A DNA stretch of 37,382 nucleotides from Candidatus Kuenenia stuttgartensis. GTDB lineage: Bacteria > Planctomycetota > Planctomycetia > Planctomycetales > Planctomycetaceae. Every line of letters begins with the position of its first letter. Within the stretch, counting starts at the first letter, position 1. This document shows, one piece after another, positions 16,501 through 24,600 of this stretch. The notes below the pieces were generated by a model. It saw only the letters and a program-made list of their open reading frames with translations, was not told the origin of the DNA and searched no databases. The stretch is from contig CAMDRI010000037.1 of NCBI GenBank assembly GCA_945906725.1, forward strand, positions 1 through 37,382, in the 5' to 3' direction. The position numbers were made by a program, and so were the translations under genes.

Positions 16501-17383
16501 CGGAGTAGGCGTGACCGACTTGGATCATGCCGCACGATTTCAGCAATTCTCGGCAGGTATCAAGCCGTTGCGATTCGCGGCGAACGATGTGTGTCTGCTG
16601 GGACACGCCCTGGCCGAACGGGCGGGAGCTTCCGGCTTTGATCTCGGCGAGTTTCGCTACCTGGTACCGAGGGTGCCGGAAGGAATCGAGATCGCAGCGA
16701 GTCAAGTCGCGTCCCCCACGCACGACGAAGTCTTGAAAGCGCTGGATCGACTTCGTGAAACCGCCGCCCCGGAGGATTTCGTGTGTGTCTCCCTGTCGTG
16801 CCACGGGATCACCGATAACGGAGTGTACTTGGTGGTGCAAGACACTACTCCCGACCGTCGCCTTGCCGTGACGAATCGCGAACTGTTCGCCGATCGACTG
16901 TGGAAATTGAATTGCCCCGCGCTGGTCCTGCTCGATGCCTGTCATTCGGGGAGCGCACTCACGGGCGACTCGCTGCGCGGGTTGAATGGGTTCGGTCTAG
17001 GCCCGGAGATCCTCGTGTCGTGCAAGCCTCGACAAGAATCGTATGAGGCCGAGCGGCTGTACCGTCTGGGGGACCGTTGGTTTGGCATGAGCGTCTTCAC
17101 GGCCTCCCTGCTGGAGGCACTGAGCGGTCACGAACTTTCCGGCAGCAGTCTCGCCGATCGGCGGATGAATCCCGTAATTTATACGCCGAGCATCGATCGC
17201 AACGGCGATGGCTTTCTGTCGGTCGAGGAACTGGGGCTCCATGCCACGCTGCGCGTCCCCGTCCTTCAGAAGTTGGTCAATCAGGAAGCCGCGACGCTGG
17301 AGACACGTCAGCAGCCGGACTTGCTTCCGTCGCTGGCGTTTCCTCGCAATCGCATTCGGCTGCGAATCCCAACCAGTCGCTGA
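13556..17383 (+). CDS. Secreted WD40-PDZ-caspase (peptidase C14-like) protein
   Basis: A 1275-residue exported protein. The ATG at 13556 follows GGACAGG and gives a clean signal peptide (MIRPLTVVFVAAALL, cut near LNA/QS). Residues about 30-670 contain scattered WD40-type blades (VVRFLSVSPNGRSLVATDG, TITAVAVSPDGKFLAAVGE, LSCLSVSEEGDYLITGGTEG then SICLWSL). Residues about 678-770 look like a PDZ domain (RVEEFTPGLPASFAGLTQND). Residues about 980-1190 form a caspase-like domain with an apparently intact His-Cys dyad: H1083 in SLSCHGI and C1129 in LLDACHSG, 46 residues apart. A Ca-binding EF-hand-like loop, DRNGDGFLSVEE, starts at 1214. Similar caspase-WD40 fusions are common in bacteria with complex cells, but here the protein is exported. 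The substrate is unknown. The vWA-TPR gene starts 173 bases downstream on the same strand. Confidence 0.85.
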   Translation: MIRPLTVVFVAAALLGMQAEPLNAQSSLDRREANQPILLVDSESPTSSVFALRFVRDGADGLRLLAAGEGKVVWQWQVRQETESRLVSLDPLPRLRWPISRGMRGMISTIASGGARVAESSLVAFCGIGLLPTSVQVQSLKGERALTALHSDELPFLQNSVYGLEFWPEPSKLLAVGCGAAESKRAVILIWDIDQPARPRAILETGFDVVRFLSVSPNGRSLVATDGVGLKVRRWSVPEIDPLQMEAPVDLSVPSPVVGFAWRDDQRSLVATRNHGLRPLDEKPMDATSVSLIIRNRTLQPLTFATRRNGQNVQTWEVASERSQSGASPAVQQIGLRDGNNAWQTIDLDLRASPTWEFEIDLDSSERPRILAFAGVKLFARANGVIVGVKDSLALDQSPPDFSKIRNRIDVGHVDGNRPLLARLQDSANLGTITAVAVSPDGKFLAAVGEQPRATPAGFGEQPIQEIRLWRVSDGSLVAVTPDRRTMPTGLSPIRSVGMARSASSSTVSDLIRFSWSNDARLSLSLSESVSRQVISLQSAKPDNPHPNREPQSWKARFERDRFWLTNKLAMGPEVGPFPLPEWLSPEVFEAHRFVRQNREYMAIGYREGTLIWDLARLKALANESTRRQEQALVRSFYRHTGRLSCLSVSEEGDYLITGGTEGSICLWSLRGIEQPHDGIRELGLKLRRDGNSLRVEEFTPGLPASFAGLTQNDELLKLCVPRTSSPVYEWIERVDQMESALRALPPGLGAVFQVRGRPGISAADLVHEPLWTLYPMLDSQWVMSTPAQVFGASSDEAMRRFGWHLNLGGQHDQSVAFFPLDQFRDSHERIALIAQTSWKGQQPVVRSVLDLPSRVEITEIQAADDPRASLTGEFARPVDLDVTLSVRRSGQEIPKQLELWCNGRLIRQENWEPSVEQSPDVRWSVPKSALRIGDRNQLIAIVRSDSARNTHSREGSSTALVNRAIRTIFVAGTPRPKMHFLGVGVTDLDHAARFQQFSAGIKPLRFAANDVCLLGHALAERAGASGFDLGEFRYLVPRVPEGIEIAASQVASPTHDEVLKALDRLRETAAPEDFVCVSLSCHGITDNGVYLVVQDTTPDRRLAVTNRELFADRLWKLNCPALVLLDACHSGSALTGDSLRGLNGFGLGPEILVSCKPRQESYEAERLYRLGDRWFGMSVFTASLLEALSGHELSGSSLADRRMNPVIYTPSIDRNGDGFLSVEELGLHATLRVPVLQKLVNQEAATLETRQQPDLLPSLAFPRNRIRLRIPTSR

Positions 17384-17556
17384 CGAGAGTGCCGAGAGGA
17401 CTTGTGACGGTTCACGTCCGGCCAAGAATTCGTGCAACTTTTGCGGATCTACGACGATCACCTGAAGACGGTTAAGAGTGTCTGGATGGCCCCTCAGAGC
17501 GCTATTATTATTCGTTTGGTCGGTGATACGTGTTTCAACTCCAAGGAATTCTTGCC

Positions 17557-19809
17557 ATGAGTCACTCGATTCGAATCTCAGCTGTGTTGGGATTGGTCGC
17601 TGGTCTGTCGTGGGTGGTCTGTGGGATATCGACATCCTCGACGGCCGAAGAGAACGAGCTGAAAACGACCGCAATTCAAACGCCCATTGGCGATGCGTTG
17701 GGCAACGTGCTGAAGCCGGGGACTCAAAAGGTCCGGGCGTTTCCCGGCACCACCGCGCCGGGTGCGAAAGGCTTGGTTCAGCAACCAGTCTGGAAATTTA
17801 GCGGGCTGAAGAAAGACATCCAGTTGGCGTTCGTACTCGATGCCACCAACTCGATGAAAAACGACATCGTCAGCCTCAAGAACTGCCTGCGGGACGTGAT
17901 CGACCAGATCAAAGACCAAGTGACCGAAGTTCGCTCGAAGGACGAAGTCAAAGTTTGGGTGGCCGTCGTGATTTATCGCGATTGGTGGCGCGAGCCGCCG
18001 GCACCTCCGGCTGCGTCGCGTGAAATTCGCGTGCAATTCATCGGGTCCGAGCGCGAGGAAGTGCTGGAGCGCCGCGAATCGCCCGTCGAAATTCTGACGG
18101 GCAGACCCGGCAACCACTTCGTCGACATCGACTCCGATCTCAGCGGCCTCCAAACGCGACTCCAAAAAATCAGCCCTGAAGTGGGGCATCCAGGTTCCGA
18201 AGAGCAGGTGGACCTCGGCATCGGCTCCGCGTTGAAAGACTTGGACTGGATAGCGGGCGACACGGTTTCGCGATTGCTGGTCGTCGCCGGCGACTCGCCC
18301 CCGTGGCAAGAGGAATACCTCGATTGGACCAAGAACCCGGCCTACTGGACGTATTGGGAAAAGAAGGAAGCGCAGCCGCAGCCACTGCGAACGTACGCGA
18401 CCCGGCAATTGGTGGCGCTGGCTCGCCAGAAAGACGTCAACATCTTCGCGCTGGCTTGCGACATCGCCGCTCGAAACACATCGGCGGATCGTCAACGGTT
18501 GGGGCAGATGCGCAGCTTCTTCTCGGAATTGACTCAGCAAACGAACGGTAAGTTCCTGGACTTATCGGACTCAGACGTGAAGGACCGGCTGAAACGCGCT
18601 GTGCAGTCCGGCGGTGAGGACCGCCAGGATTTGCGCCCCATCACCCAAGCGGATCTCGTGAAAGCTACCTCGCGTCCCGCCGCACACACGGCACGCGTGG
18701 CGATCTTGCCACCGCTCGACACAGTCGATTACCGGCTGTCATATGAAGACGACGCTTATCACATCGCGGCACTGCTGACCAAGCAACTGCAAGACCTCGA
18801 TCCACTGCTGGCCGCCAGCAACGACCAAGTCCGCCGAACGTGGTTGCGGTTGTCTCCCGATGGTGCGGTGACCACCGAACGTCGAGCCGCCCTGGCTGCG
18901 GAATTGGGGGTTTCTTTCGTGATCTGGGGGGCATTGCGACCCGCCGACGGACGCCTGTCGCTCGACTTGGCCGCCTACGGCACGAATGGCCAAGTGCTGA
19001 TCGAAAGCGAAACCGTACGAGCGGACTTGCTCAGCGTGGCAGAGAAAGCCTGGAAAGGGCTGCTCATCGCGGCGGAAAAAAACCCTCAAGCCGAACCACT
19101 GGCGAAGACTTTTTCGCAACACGCCATCACGACCGATCTCGTGCAAACGCCCGACGCCTTACGAGAATTGCTCAAAGGCTATGGGCTGCTGGAAGAGGCC
19201 ACACAGTTCGCCAGCAATGATTCCGCCAGCCAACGGCTGAACGAGGAGGCTCTGCAATCCCTGCAGGTCGTACTGCGATCGGACCCCGAATCTGTCTTTG
19301 CGAAGTTGCTGCTCGCGAGTTGTCAGCTCAACTTGAAACAGTCGTCAGAAGCCAAATCCACGCTGGCCGAGGCACGGAAACTGGCGGCCTCGTTGCCGGC
19401 TGACGACCCCTTGCGACTGGAGGTCGAAGCCGATCACGCTTGGTATGTGCAAGCCGACGCAGGTGCGGCTATCAAAGCCTATCAGCAAATCTTGCAGACC
19501 ACCGAGGGCCGCTACCCGCGCGTTGCACTGCGAGCCCATTGGACACTGGCGGGCCACTACCTCAGCCCACTGCCACAGATCTCCGAAGCCATCCCCGATG
19601 AAGTGAAACGGCTCGACCTAGCCCGCCAACACATCCTCGAGGTCTTGATGAATTGGCGGGACTCTTCCGAAGCTCGTTTTTACGAGCAATATGTCCAACC
19701 GCCACTGTCACCTCGACCCAAACCGGACGGTCCGGTTCGTGTCGTGGAGGTCGAACACAAAATCTCAGTCCCACTGATTCGCCCCAAGGCGCTGCTGGGC
19801 GGGTTGTGA
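17557..19809 (+). CDS. Exported vWA - TolB-like - TPR protein
   Basis: A 750-residue protein. The ATG at 17557 follows AAGGA by nine bases; an upstream GTG at 17530 lacks a site. The N-terminus is a signal peptide (SAVLGLVAGLSWVVCGIS). Its Cys is not in a proper lipobox. The vWA domain (about 85-350) begins DIQLAFVLDATNSMKNDI. Its metal site is DxTxS (D95, T97, S99) rather than the usual DxSxS. Residues about 375-500 (ARVAILPPLDTVDYRLSYED, then ELGVSFVIWGALRPADGRLS) resemble the TolB/CsgG/FlgO N-terminal fold. Residues about 540-740 are TPR-like helices (LLASCQLNLKQSSEAKSTLA, AIKAYQQILQTTEGRYPR). A scaffold or stress-sensing role at the cell envelope is plausible but not shown. It is probably in one operon with the caspase gene. 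Confidence 0.75.
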   Translation: MSHSIRISAVLGLVAGLSWVVCGISTSSTAEENELKTTAIQTPIGDALGNVLKPGTQKVRAFPGTTAPGAKGLVQQPVWKFSGLKKDIQLAFVLDATNSMKNDIVSLKNCLRDVIDQIKDQVTEVRSKDEVKVWVAVVIYRDWWREPPAPPAASREIRVQFIGSEREEVLERRESPVEILTGRPGNHFVDIDSDLSGLQTRLQKISPEVGHPGSEEQVDLGIGSALKDLDWIAGDTVSRLLVVAGDSPPWQEEYLDWTKNPAYWTYWEKKEAQPQPLRTYATRQLVALARQKDVNIFALACDIAARNTSADRQRLGQMRSFFSELTQQTNGKFLDLSDSDVKDRLKRAVQSGGEDRQDLRPITQADLVKATSRPAAHTARVAILPPLDTVDYRLSYEDDAYHIAALLTKQLQDLDPLLAASNDQVRRTWLRLSPDGAVTTERRAALAAELGVSFVIWGALRPADGRLSLDLAAYGTNGQVLIESETVRADLLSVAEKAWKGLLIAAEKNPQAEPLAKTFSQHAITTDLVQTPDALRELLKGYGLLEEATQFASNDSASQRLNEEALQSLQVVLRSDPESVFAKLLLASCQLNLKQSSEAKSTLAEARKLAASLPADDPLRLEVEADHAWYVQADAGAAIKAYQQILQTTEGRYPRVALRAHWTLAGHYLSPLPQISEAIPDEVKRLDLARQHILEVLMNWRDSSEARFYEQYVQPPLSPRPKPDGPVRVVEVEHKISVPLIRPKALLGGL

Positions 19810-19826
19810 TTTTTCGACGCGAGGTA

Positions 19827-19977
19827 ATACCCCGTGCGGTCATCGGTGAGACATTTTTGGTGAGCTAGGCCGGCGGCAACCCCCGGACTCGGGAGACGAA
19901 GAGCCCGTGGGTTGACACCGTTCGGGTCACCAAGACCCCGTGCAGGGAATGTCTCACTTTTGCATCGCACGAGGTAT
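19827..19977. repeat. Nested palindromic element between convergent genes
   Basis: The outer arms 19827-19855 and 19948-19977 are inverted copies sharing ATACCnCGTGCG and GTGAGACATT. Further in, GGTGAGC (19859) faces GGTCACC (19925). The inner arms CAACCCCCGGACTC (19878-19891) and GAGCCCGTGGGTTG (19901-19914) pair at 12 of 14 positions. The layout is the same kind of hairpin within a hairpin as at 8813-9042, but the sequence is unrelated. It begins 18 bases after the vWA gene ends. Confidence 0.75.
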
Positions 19978-20020
19978 CAGAGCGAATCCATCTTGGCGGC
20001 TTGCGGTGTCGAGGTGGTCC

Positions 20021-20057
20021 AAAGAAAAATCCCCGCTGGCTGCGCAGCCAGCGGGGA
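20021..20057 (-). terminator. Strong intrinsic terminator for the HEAT-YHS gene
   Basis: TCCCCGCTGGCT (20030-20041) and AGCCAGCGGGGA (20046-20057) pair perfectly over 12 bases around GCGC. Read on the minus strand, the stem is followed at once by TTTTTCTTT. It lies 36 bases beyond the stop of the minus-strand gene at 20093, as expected for its rho-independent terminator. Confidence 0.9.
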
Positions 20058-20092
20058 CTCTTCGATTTGGACAGAGTTTAGCAAACTCATTC

Positions 20093-21337
20093 TCATTCGT
20101 CGCTGGCTGTACCGTCGATCGCCTCGAGATATTGATTGGGGTCGGCTTTGAACTCTTCGCGGAGCTCTTTGCTGGCGAACCAGTATTGCCGGCCGTCCTG
20201 CTCGCGGCAGTACCTCCCAACCACCTTCTCGCCCGTCTTGGCGAAGCTCACGACGCAGTGACCGTTCAGAACGGGAGCATAGTGCTCTGGGTCAAGGAGG
20301 AATTGCTCTTTCGCCTCTTCGGAGGCGAACTCGAATCTGTGGCCGTTGTAGTTCGTCCAAATTTCCACAGACGCTGGGTCCAGTCGGCGTGCCGCTATTG
20401 CGACAGGGCAATTTCCGCGGAGGCATTCCACCAGCGGAGCCTCAGTTTCTGGCAAGCTCACTTCCATCGCGACCGGCAGCACTTCGACGTCCGTGGAAGT
20501 TTCACTGAAGAGAGTAGCGGGTGTCGCTGAGGTCTTAATTAGCGAAGTCGCCTTGGTGTCTTCGGGCGGAACGGCCGGCGCCTTTTCCTTGGGCGCGTCA
20601 CCCGGTGGCGCCGTCTCTGGCATCGGCGGAGAACCTAAATCAACGGGCTGCTGAGAGGTCTGGCCTGCGTTGTACTGCCAACAGCAGCAGACATTCAGTG
20701 CCTCGGCAATCGCCTCTCGGACACGCGGTGACGGCTCTTTGGCACAGCCAGTGTCGTCGCATTCGTAGGCTCGTTCGCCCAGCTTGTTCAGCACTTCGAC
20801 ATTGTTGCAGCAACCACGACAAGTGTCGTAACGGCGTTGCTTTTTCTTACTCGGACTCGGATCGCAGCCCTTGGAAAACTGGACTTTGAAGGCTTTTGCA
20901 GCTGCCAATCGAACTTCCTCGACCTCATCGTTGACGACCAAGTCCAAGAGTTGCAATTGGGCGGATTTTCCATCGGGCGTCTGGCAATCGACTTTGCCGA
21001 GGAACTTCGCCGCTTTGACTCGCTTCGGAGTATCCACTTCTTTGGCTTTGATTTTCGAGGCCAAACCCTTAGCCGTGTCGACCGGTTCGCCGGCAAAGCC
21101 AGGCCGCATCAGCCTGGGTGTCGCCATCACCTGCATAGTGTGAGAAACCGGCAGCCCCGTCACAATGTCGAGCAACGATCCCTGGATGGGGGCCGGCTTG
21201 AATGGCGGCGCTGTTGCCACCGGCGGTGCCGCGGGTGGGGGGGCTTGAGCGCTCGCCACGCCAGCAGTCGTCAAGGCGACCGAGCACGTCGTGACACAGA
21301 TCCATTTCGAGGGTGAAAGCCGAGACATGCCAAGCAT
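20093..21337 (-). CDS. Exported HEAT-repeat protein with paired YHS-like domains
   Basis: A 414-residue protein. The start at 21337 has AGGGAG seven bases upstream; a second ATG three codons later is possible. The signal peptide ends near ASA/QAPPPA (residues 28-30), followed by a Pro/Ala-rich spacer. Residues about 105-218 are the HEAT-like module with LGKVDC (113-118), LQLLDLVVNDEVEEVRLAAA and EPSPRVREAIAEAL. It carries many Cys (CRGCC at 173, C193, C198, CCC at 217), suggesting metal binding or disulfides. It is related to the module in the gene at 11490-13340. Residues about 305-407 hold two YHS-like halves: RGNCPV, then NYNGHRFEFASEEAKEQFLL, DPEHY, NGHCVVSFAKTGEKVVG, and finally GRQYWFASKELREEFKADP. 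YHS domains often bind metal or accompany metal transporters. The role here is unknown. A strong terminator follows the gene. Confidence 0.75.
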   Translation of the reverse strand: MLGMSRLSPSKWICVTTCSVALTTAGVASAQAPPPAAPPVATAPPFKPAPIQGSLLDIVTGLPVSHTMQVMATPRLMRPGFAGEPVDTAKGLASKIKAKEVDTPKRVKAAKFLGKVDCQTPDGKSAQLQLLDLVVNDEVEEVRLAAAKAFKVQFSKGCDPSPSKKKQRRYDTCRGCCNNVEVLNKLGERAYECDDTGCAKEPSPRVREAIAEALNVCCCWQYNAGQTSQQPVDLGSPPMPETAPPGDAPKEKAPAVPPEDTKATSLIKTSATPATLFSETSTDVEVLPVAMEVSLPETEAPLVECLRGNCPVAIAARRLDPASVEIWTNYNGHRFEFASEEAKEQFLLDPEHYAPVLNGHCVVSFAKTGEKVVGRYCREQDGRQYWFASKELREEFKADPNQYLEAIDGTASDE

Positions 21338-21380
21338 GGAACTACTCCCTGTTTCCTGGAAGGATCACGGCGACGAGCCG

Positions 21381-21404
21381 GGCGATTCTGGTCCGTGAAT
21401 CGCC
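21381..21404. promoter_or_regulatory. Perfect dyad upstream of the HEAT-YHS gene
   Basis: GGCGATTC (21381-21388) and GAATCGCC (21397-21404) are perfect inverted copies around eight bases, 44 bases upstream of the start at 21337. It could be an operator or a leader hairpin. A second imperfect dyad, TTTTCTCGGCCGGGAAAA, lies at 21502-21519. The rest of the 286-base gap (21338-21623) shows nothing recognisable. Confidence 0.35.
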
Positions 21405-21623
21405 AGGGGTTATGGTCAGCTCGTTCCGATCATCCTCAATCTACTCAAGGAATCGGTGTTCCGGCTTGCATCAGGTGAGCGAGTCGCATCGGCCCAGTGG
21501 ATTTTCTCGGCCGGGAAAACAGCCAGTCCGCATAACTTCACAGCCAGCCATCGTGGTCTGTAAAGCTGTGTTGGTTGTAGTGGTCGTGTCGGAGTGCGCG
21601 ACGGGGTTTGCGCGCGAGCCGGA

Positions 21624-24600
21624 TCATTCCGCCTTGATGAGCAGCGGCTTTTCCAGCGGGAGCGCGTGCAACTGGAACCTGTACCACGAGGTGACGGCAA
21701 TGCGGAGCTGCTTCGCGGAAAATCCCTCTTTGGGCAGATTCGAGAATCTCCAGCGAATCTCGTTCGCGCTGACGATGGCCTCGGCCGTTTCATTCAGATG
21801 CGGAATCGGCTTTCCGTCGAGCCGCAATTGGACATGTAAGTACGCTAAATGTCGCCACTCTTTCTCGAGCGGCGAGCCGTCGGCGGGATTGCCGAGCCAC
21901 AATTTGACCTGCACGGAATCGTCCAAATCGACCCGGTCGTTGGCGGGTGTCTCGATTTCCACTTGGAACTCGATTTTGTTGGTCTTATCGATCGGCACGC
22001 TGACGGACTGCCGGCTGGTGGATGCTTCGAGAAGCCCGTCGTGTGGCACCGGATCCCAATTGGCATACGCTTTGATCTCCGCATCGGAGACCTGCTGCGG
22101 CAATTCATCGACATGAATGCTCCACGTCGGATCAGACTTTCCCGGCTCGATCTCGTACCTCATTGGACGGACCTTTGTCAGCGTTTCCCGATTGGGAAAC
22201 ACTTCGACAATCAGCCGCTCCGGACGCTCCGTGTACGGCGTTTGGCGATTCGGGCCGGCGGTCCGATCTTGAATCCCGATCAGGAATTCCGCGCGACCTT
22301 GGTCCGCACGAAAGCTCTGAAGGTAACCCAATTCAAATCGCCGCTTCTCCATTGTCGCGGTAAACGCCACGGGGTTGTTGAGCCTCTGGGGTTGAATGTG
22401 TTTCAGTTCTCCGTCGGGCCGCAATTCGAAATCCAGCAACTCGCCGCCGCGGAGTTTGACCGTCAGCCCGTTCTTGAGCCGATCCGCTTCGCCAAAAGCG
22501 ACTTGGTAGGTGCCGGCTTTCAATTCCAGCGGTTCATTCAGCGGGCCGTCTTTGGGTTCGCTGGACGGCTGTTCGAGATCGCCCACAAAGAAGTGGCGCG
22601 CGACCGTCGTGATGTTGAGCACGCCTTTTAGCTCGCTAAACCCTTTCACAATGCGAAATTTGTTGTCTCGACCGTTGGCTCTTTCGATGAAGTCCTTCAG
22701 TTCTTTGATCGCGGCTTTTTCGAAATCGACAGCTTGCTGTTGCTGCGCGTTCAAATTGTCGATCGGTGGAACACCTAAACCGAGACCGATGATCTGCAAT
22801 TCAATCTCTCGATTCTGCATGCGTGACTCATCGAGGAGCTGCTGAATCTCCCCCTTCCGCAGTTCGAGCACCCGGCGGCAATCGTCGGTATTGAAAACCT
22901 TTGTCACGGGATCCCGTTTCGCACCGTCATTCGGAACCCCGTCGGTGATGACGATGACGGTGCCGGGAGACTTAGCAGCACTCAGGGAATCACAGCCTCG
23001 CTTGGCGGCGGTCAGCAACGGCGTACTATCAAAGGGCTCGATGCTATTGAGCTTGTCGCGAACGGTCGTGATCAGATTCACGGACAACGGCGACATTGGA
23101 ACTTCGGTTTTTACAAAGGCAATGTTACTGGGATCGTTCGGATCGCGATGTCCGTAGACGATCAATTCCACTTGATGCGGCTCGGCTTTGTCTCTGCGAG
23201 TATTGCCTTCCATGTCGGTCAAGACACCCAGCAGGATCTCTTTCGCGCGAGTCCAGAGTTCACGCTCGGGGATGATTTTTCCGAATCCGTCCTTTTCCTG
23301 CATGCTGCCTGACGCATCGAGCACGAAGACGACGGACTTTCGGTCCTCGCCAGTCACTCGAATCTCTGCCGTACTGGGTGCGGCGAGATGGCGGATGAGA
23401 GTCCCTTCTGGCCGACAGGGATTGAACGTGGCGACGGCTTGTTTGGTCGTCGGCCAAGTGTGGTCTCGAAAGAAGACACGGGGCACGATCGTCGAGGGCT
23501 TGCAACCGCCAGAAGACGTCAGGGTTTGAGGATCGGGCTGCACGATCGAGAACCGGTTTACGTCGTTGGACGCAGCCGAGCGAGCAACCTCAAGGCCGAG
23601 GCTTCGAGGCGTGCAGTGATTCGCCAGCGGTTGAGCATTTGAGACGCGCGGATCGCCTTCCTTGTAGGCCAGCCAAGTTGTGGCTAAGCCGCGAGGCACA
23701 TCCTTGCCGTCTTTTACTCGCAGGGAACCCGTCGCAGTGGGTTGTGTGCCGAATTCGACCGCGGCGGCTTCCAGCAACACCTCTGATTTAAGCCGATCGG
23801 CCAACAGTGTGTCCAAACGGTTCCGGTCCTCGTCCAGCAGCTTGGGAACGAGTCGCTCGGCTTTGCCCAAACACGCCTTCACCGCATCCTCGTACCAATG
23901 ATCCCAAAAGTCATCGAGGTAACGCTCGCCGCAGTCCAGCAACAATTCGGCGATCAAGAATTCTTCCAAGCGGCGAGTCGGCTCTTTCTCCAAATCGAGG
24001 GCATCGCTCGCGAACAAGATGCGTGCTGACAGATCTTTTTGCTGCAGGCAGTTGCGAGCCGATTCACGCGACTCCTGCTGCGAAGCGCGGCAATCCGCGC
24101 GGGCTTCGACCAGATGGGCAATCCAGTGATCTCGCAAATTTCGACTGAGCTTGATGACCGACTCCGGATCGACGCGAGAGTCTTTGATGCTCAGGTCATG
24201 CCATTCATTCCAAAGTTTGTCCCTCGCTCCTCGTGTCGGAGCCGGGCCCAATGACAAGGCGTGAAGGGTGCAGAGCATCTGCCAGTTCGCCGTTTGATGG
24301 TCGCTGGGGTCTGGCATCTTAATGGTCGTGTTGCGACTCGTGTCTTCCGTCAGCCGCAAGTGAATAAGCTTTCCGAAAAGGTCATGGCGGGTTTCCGGAT
24401 CCAAGGTGGAACAGCGGAGCAGGTCGCGAAAGAAGCGCCAGTGACTGGGCTGCGGCTGCGAGGTGTTGCGCAAGTTGTCCGCTTCTTTTTGGAATCGTTG
24501 CTGGATTTGCTCGAACGACTCCATCAGATCTTTGGTGGACAATTTCAGGGCCGAAAGTTGACTCGGCTCGACGGAATCGAACGGCTTCGGCAAGAGGCGG

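Noticed and set aside
17578-18540. 320-codon minus-strand frame
   Set aside because: Antisense to the vWA-TPR gene; Arg-rich composition.
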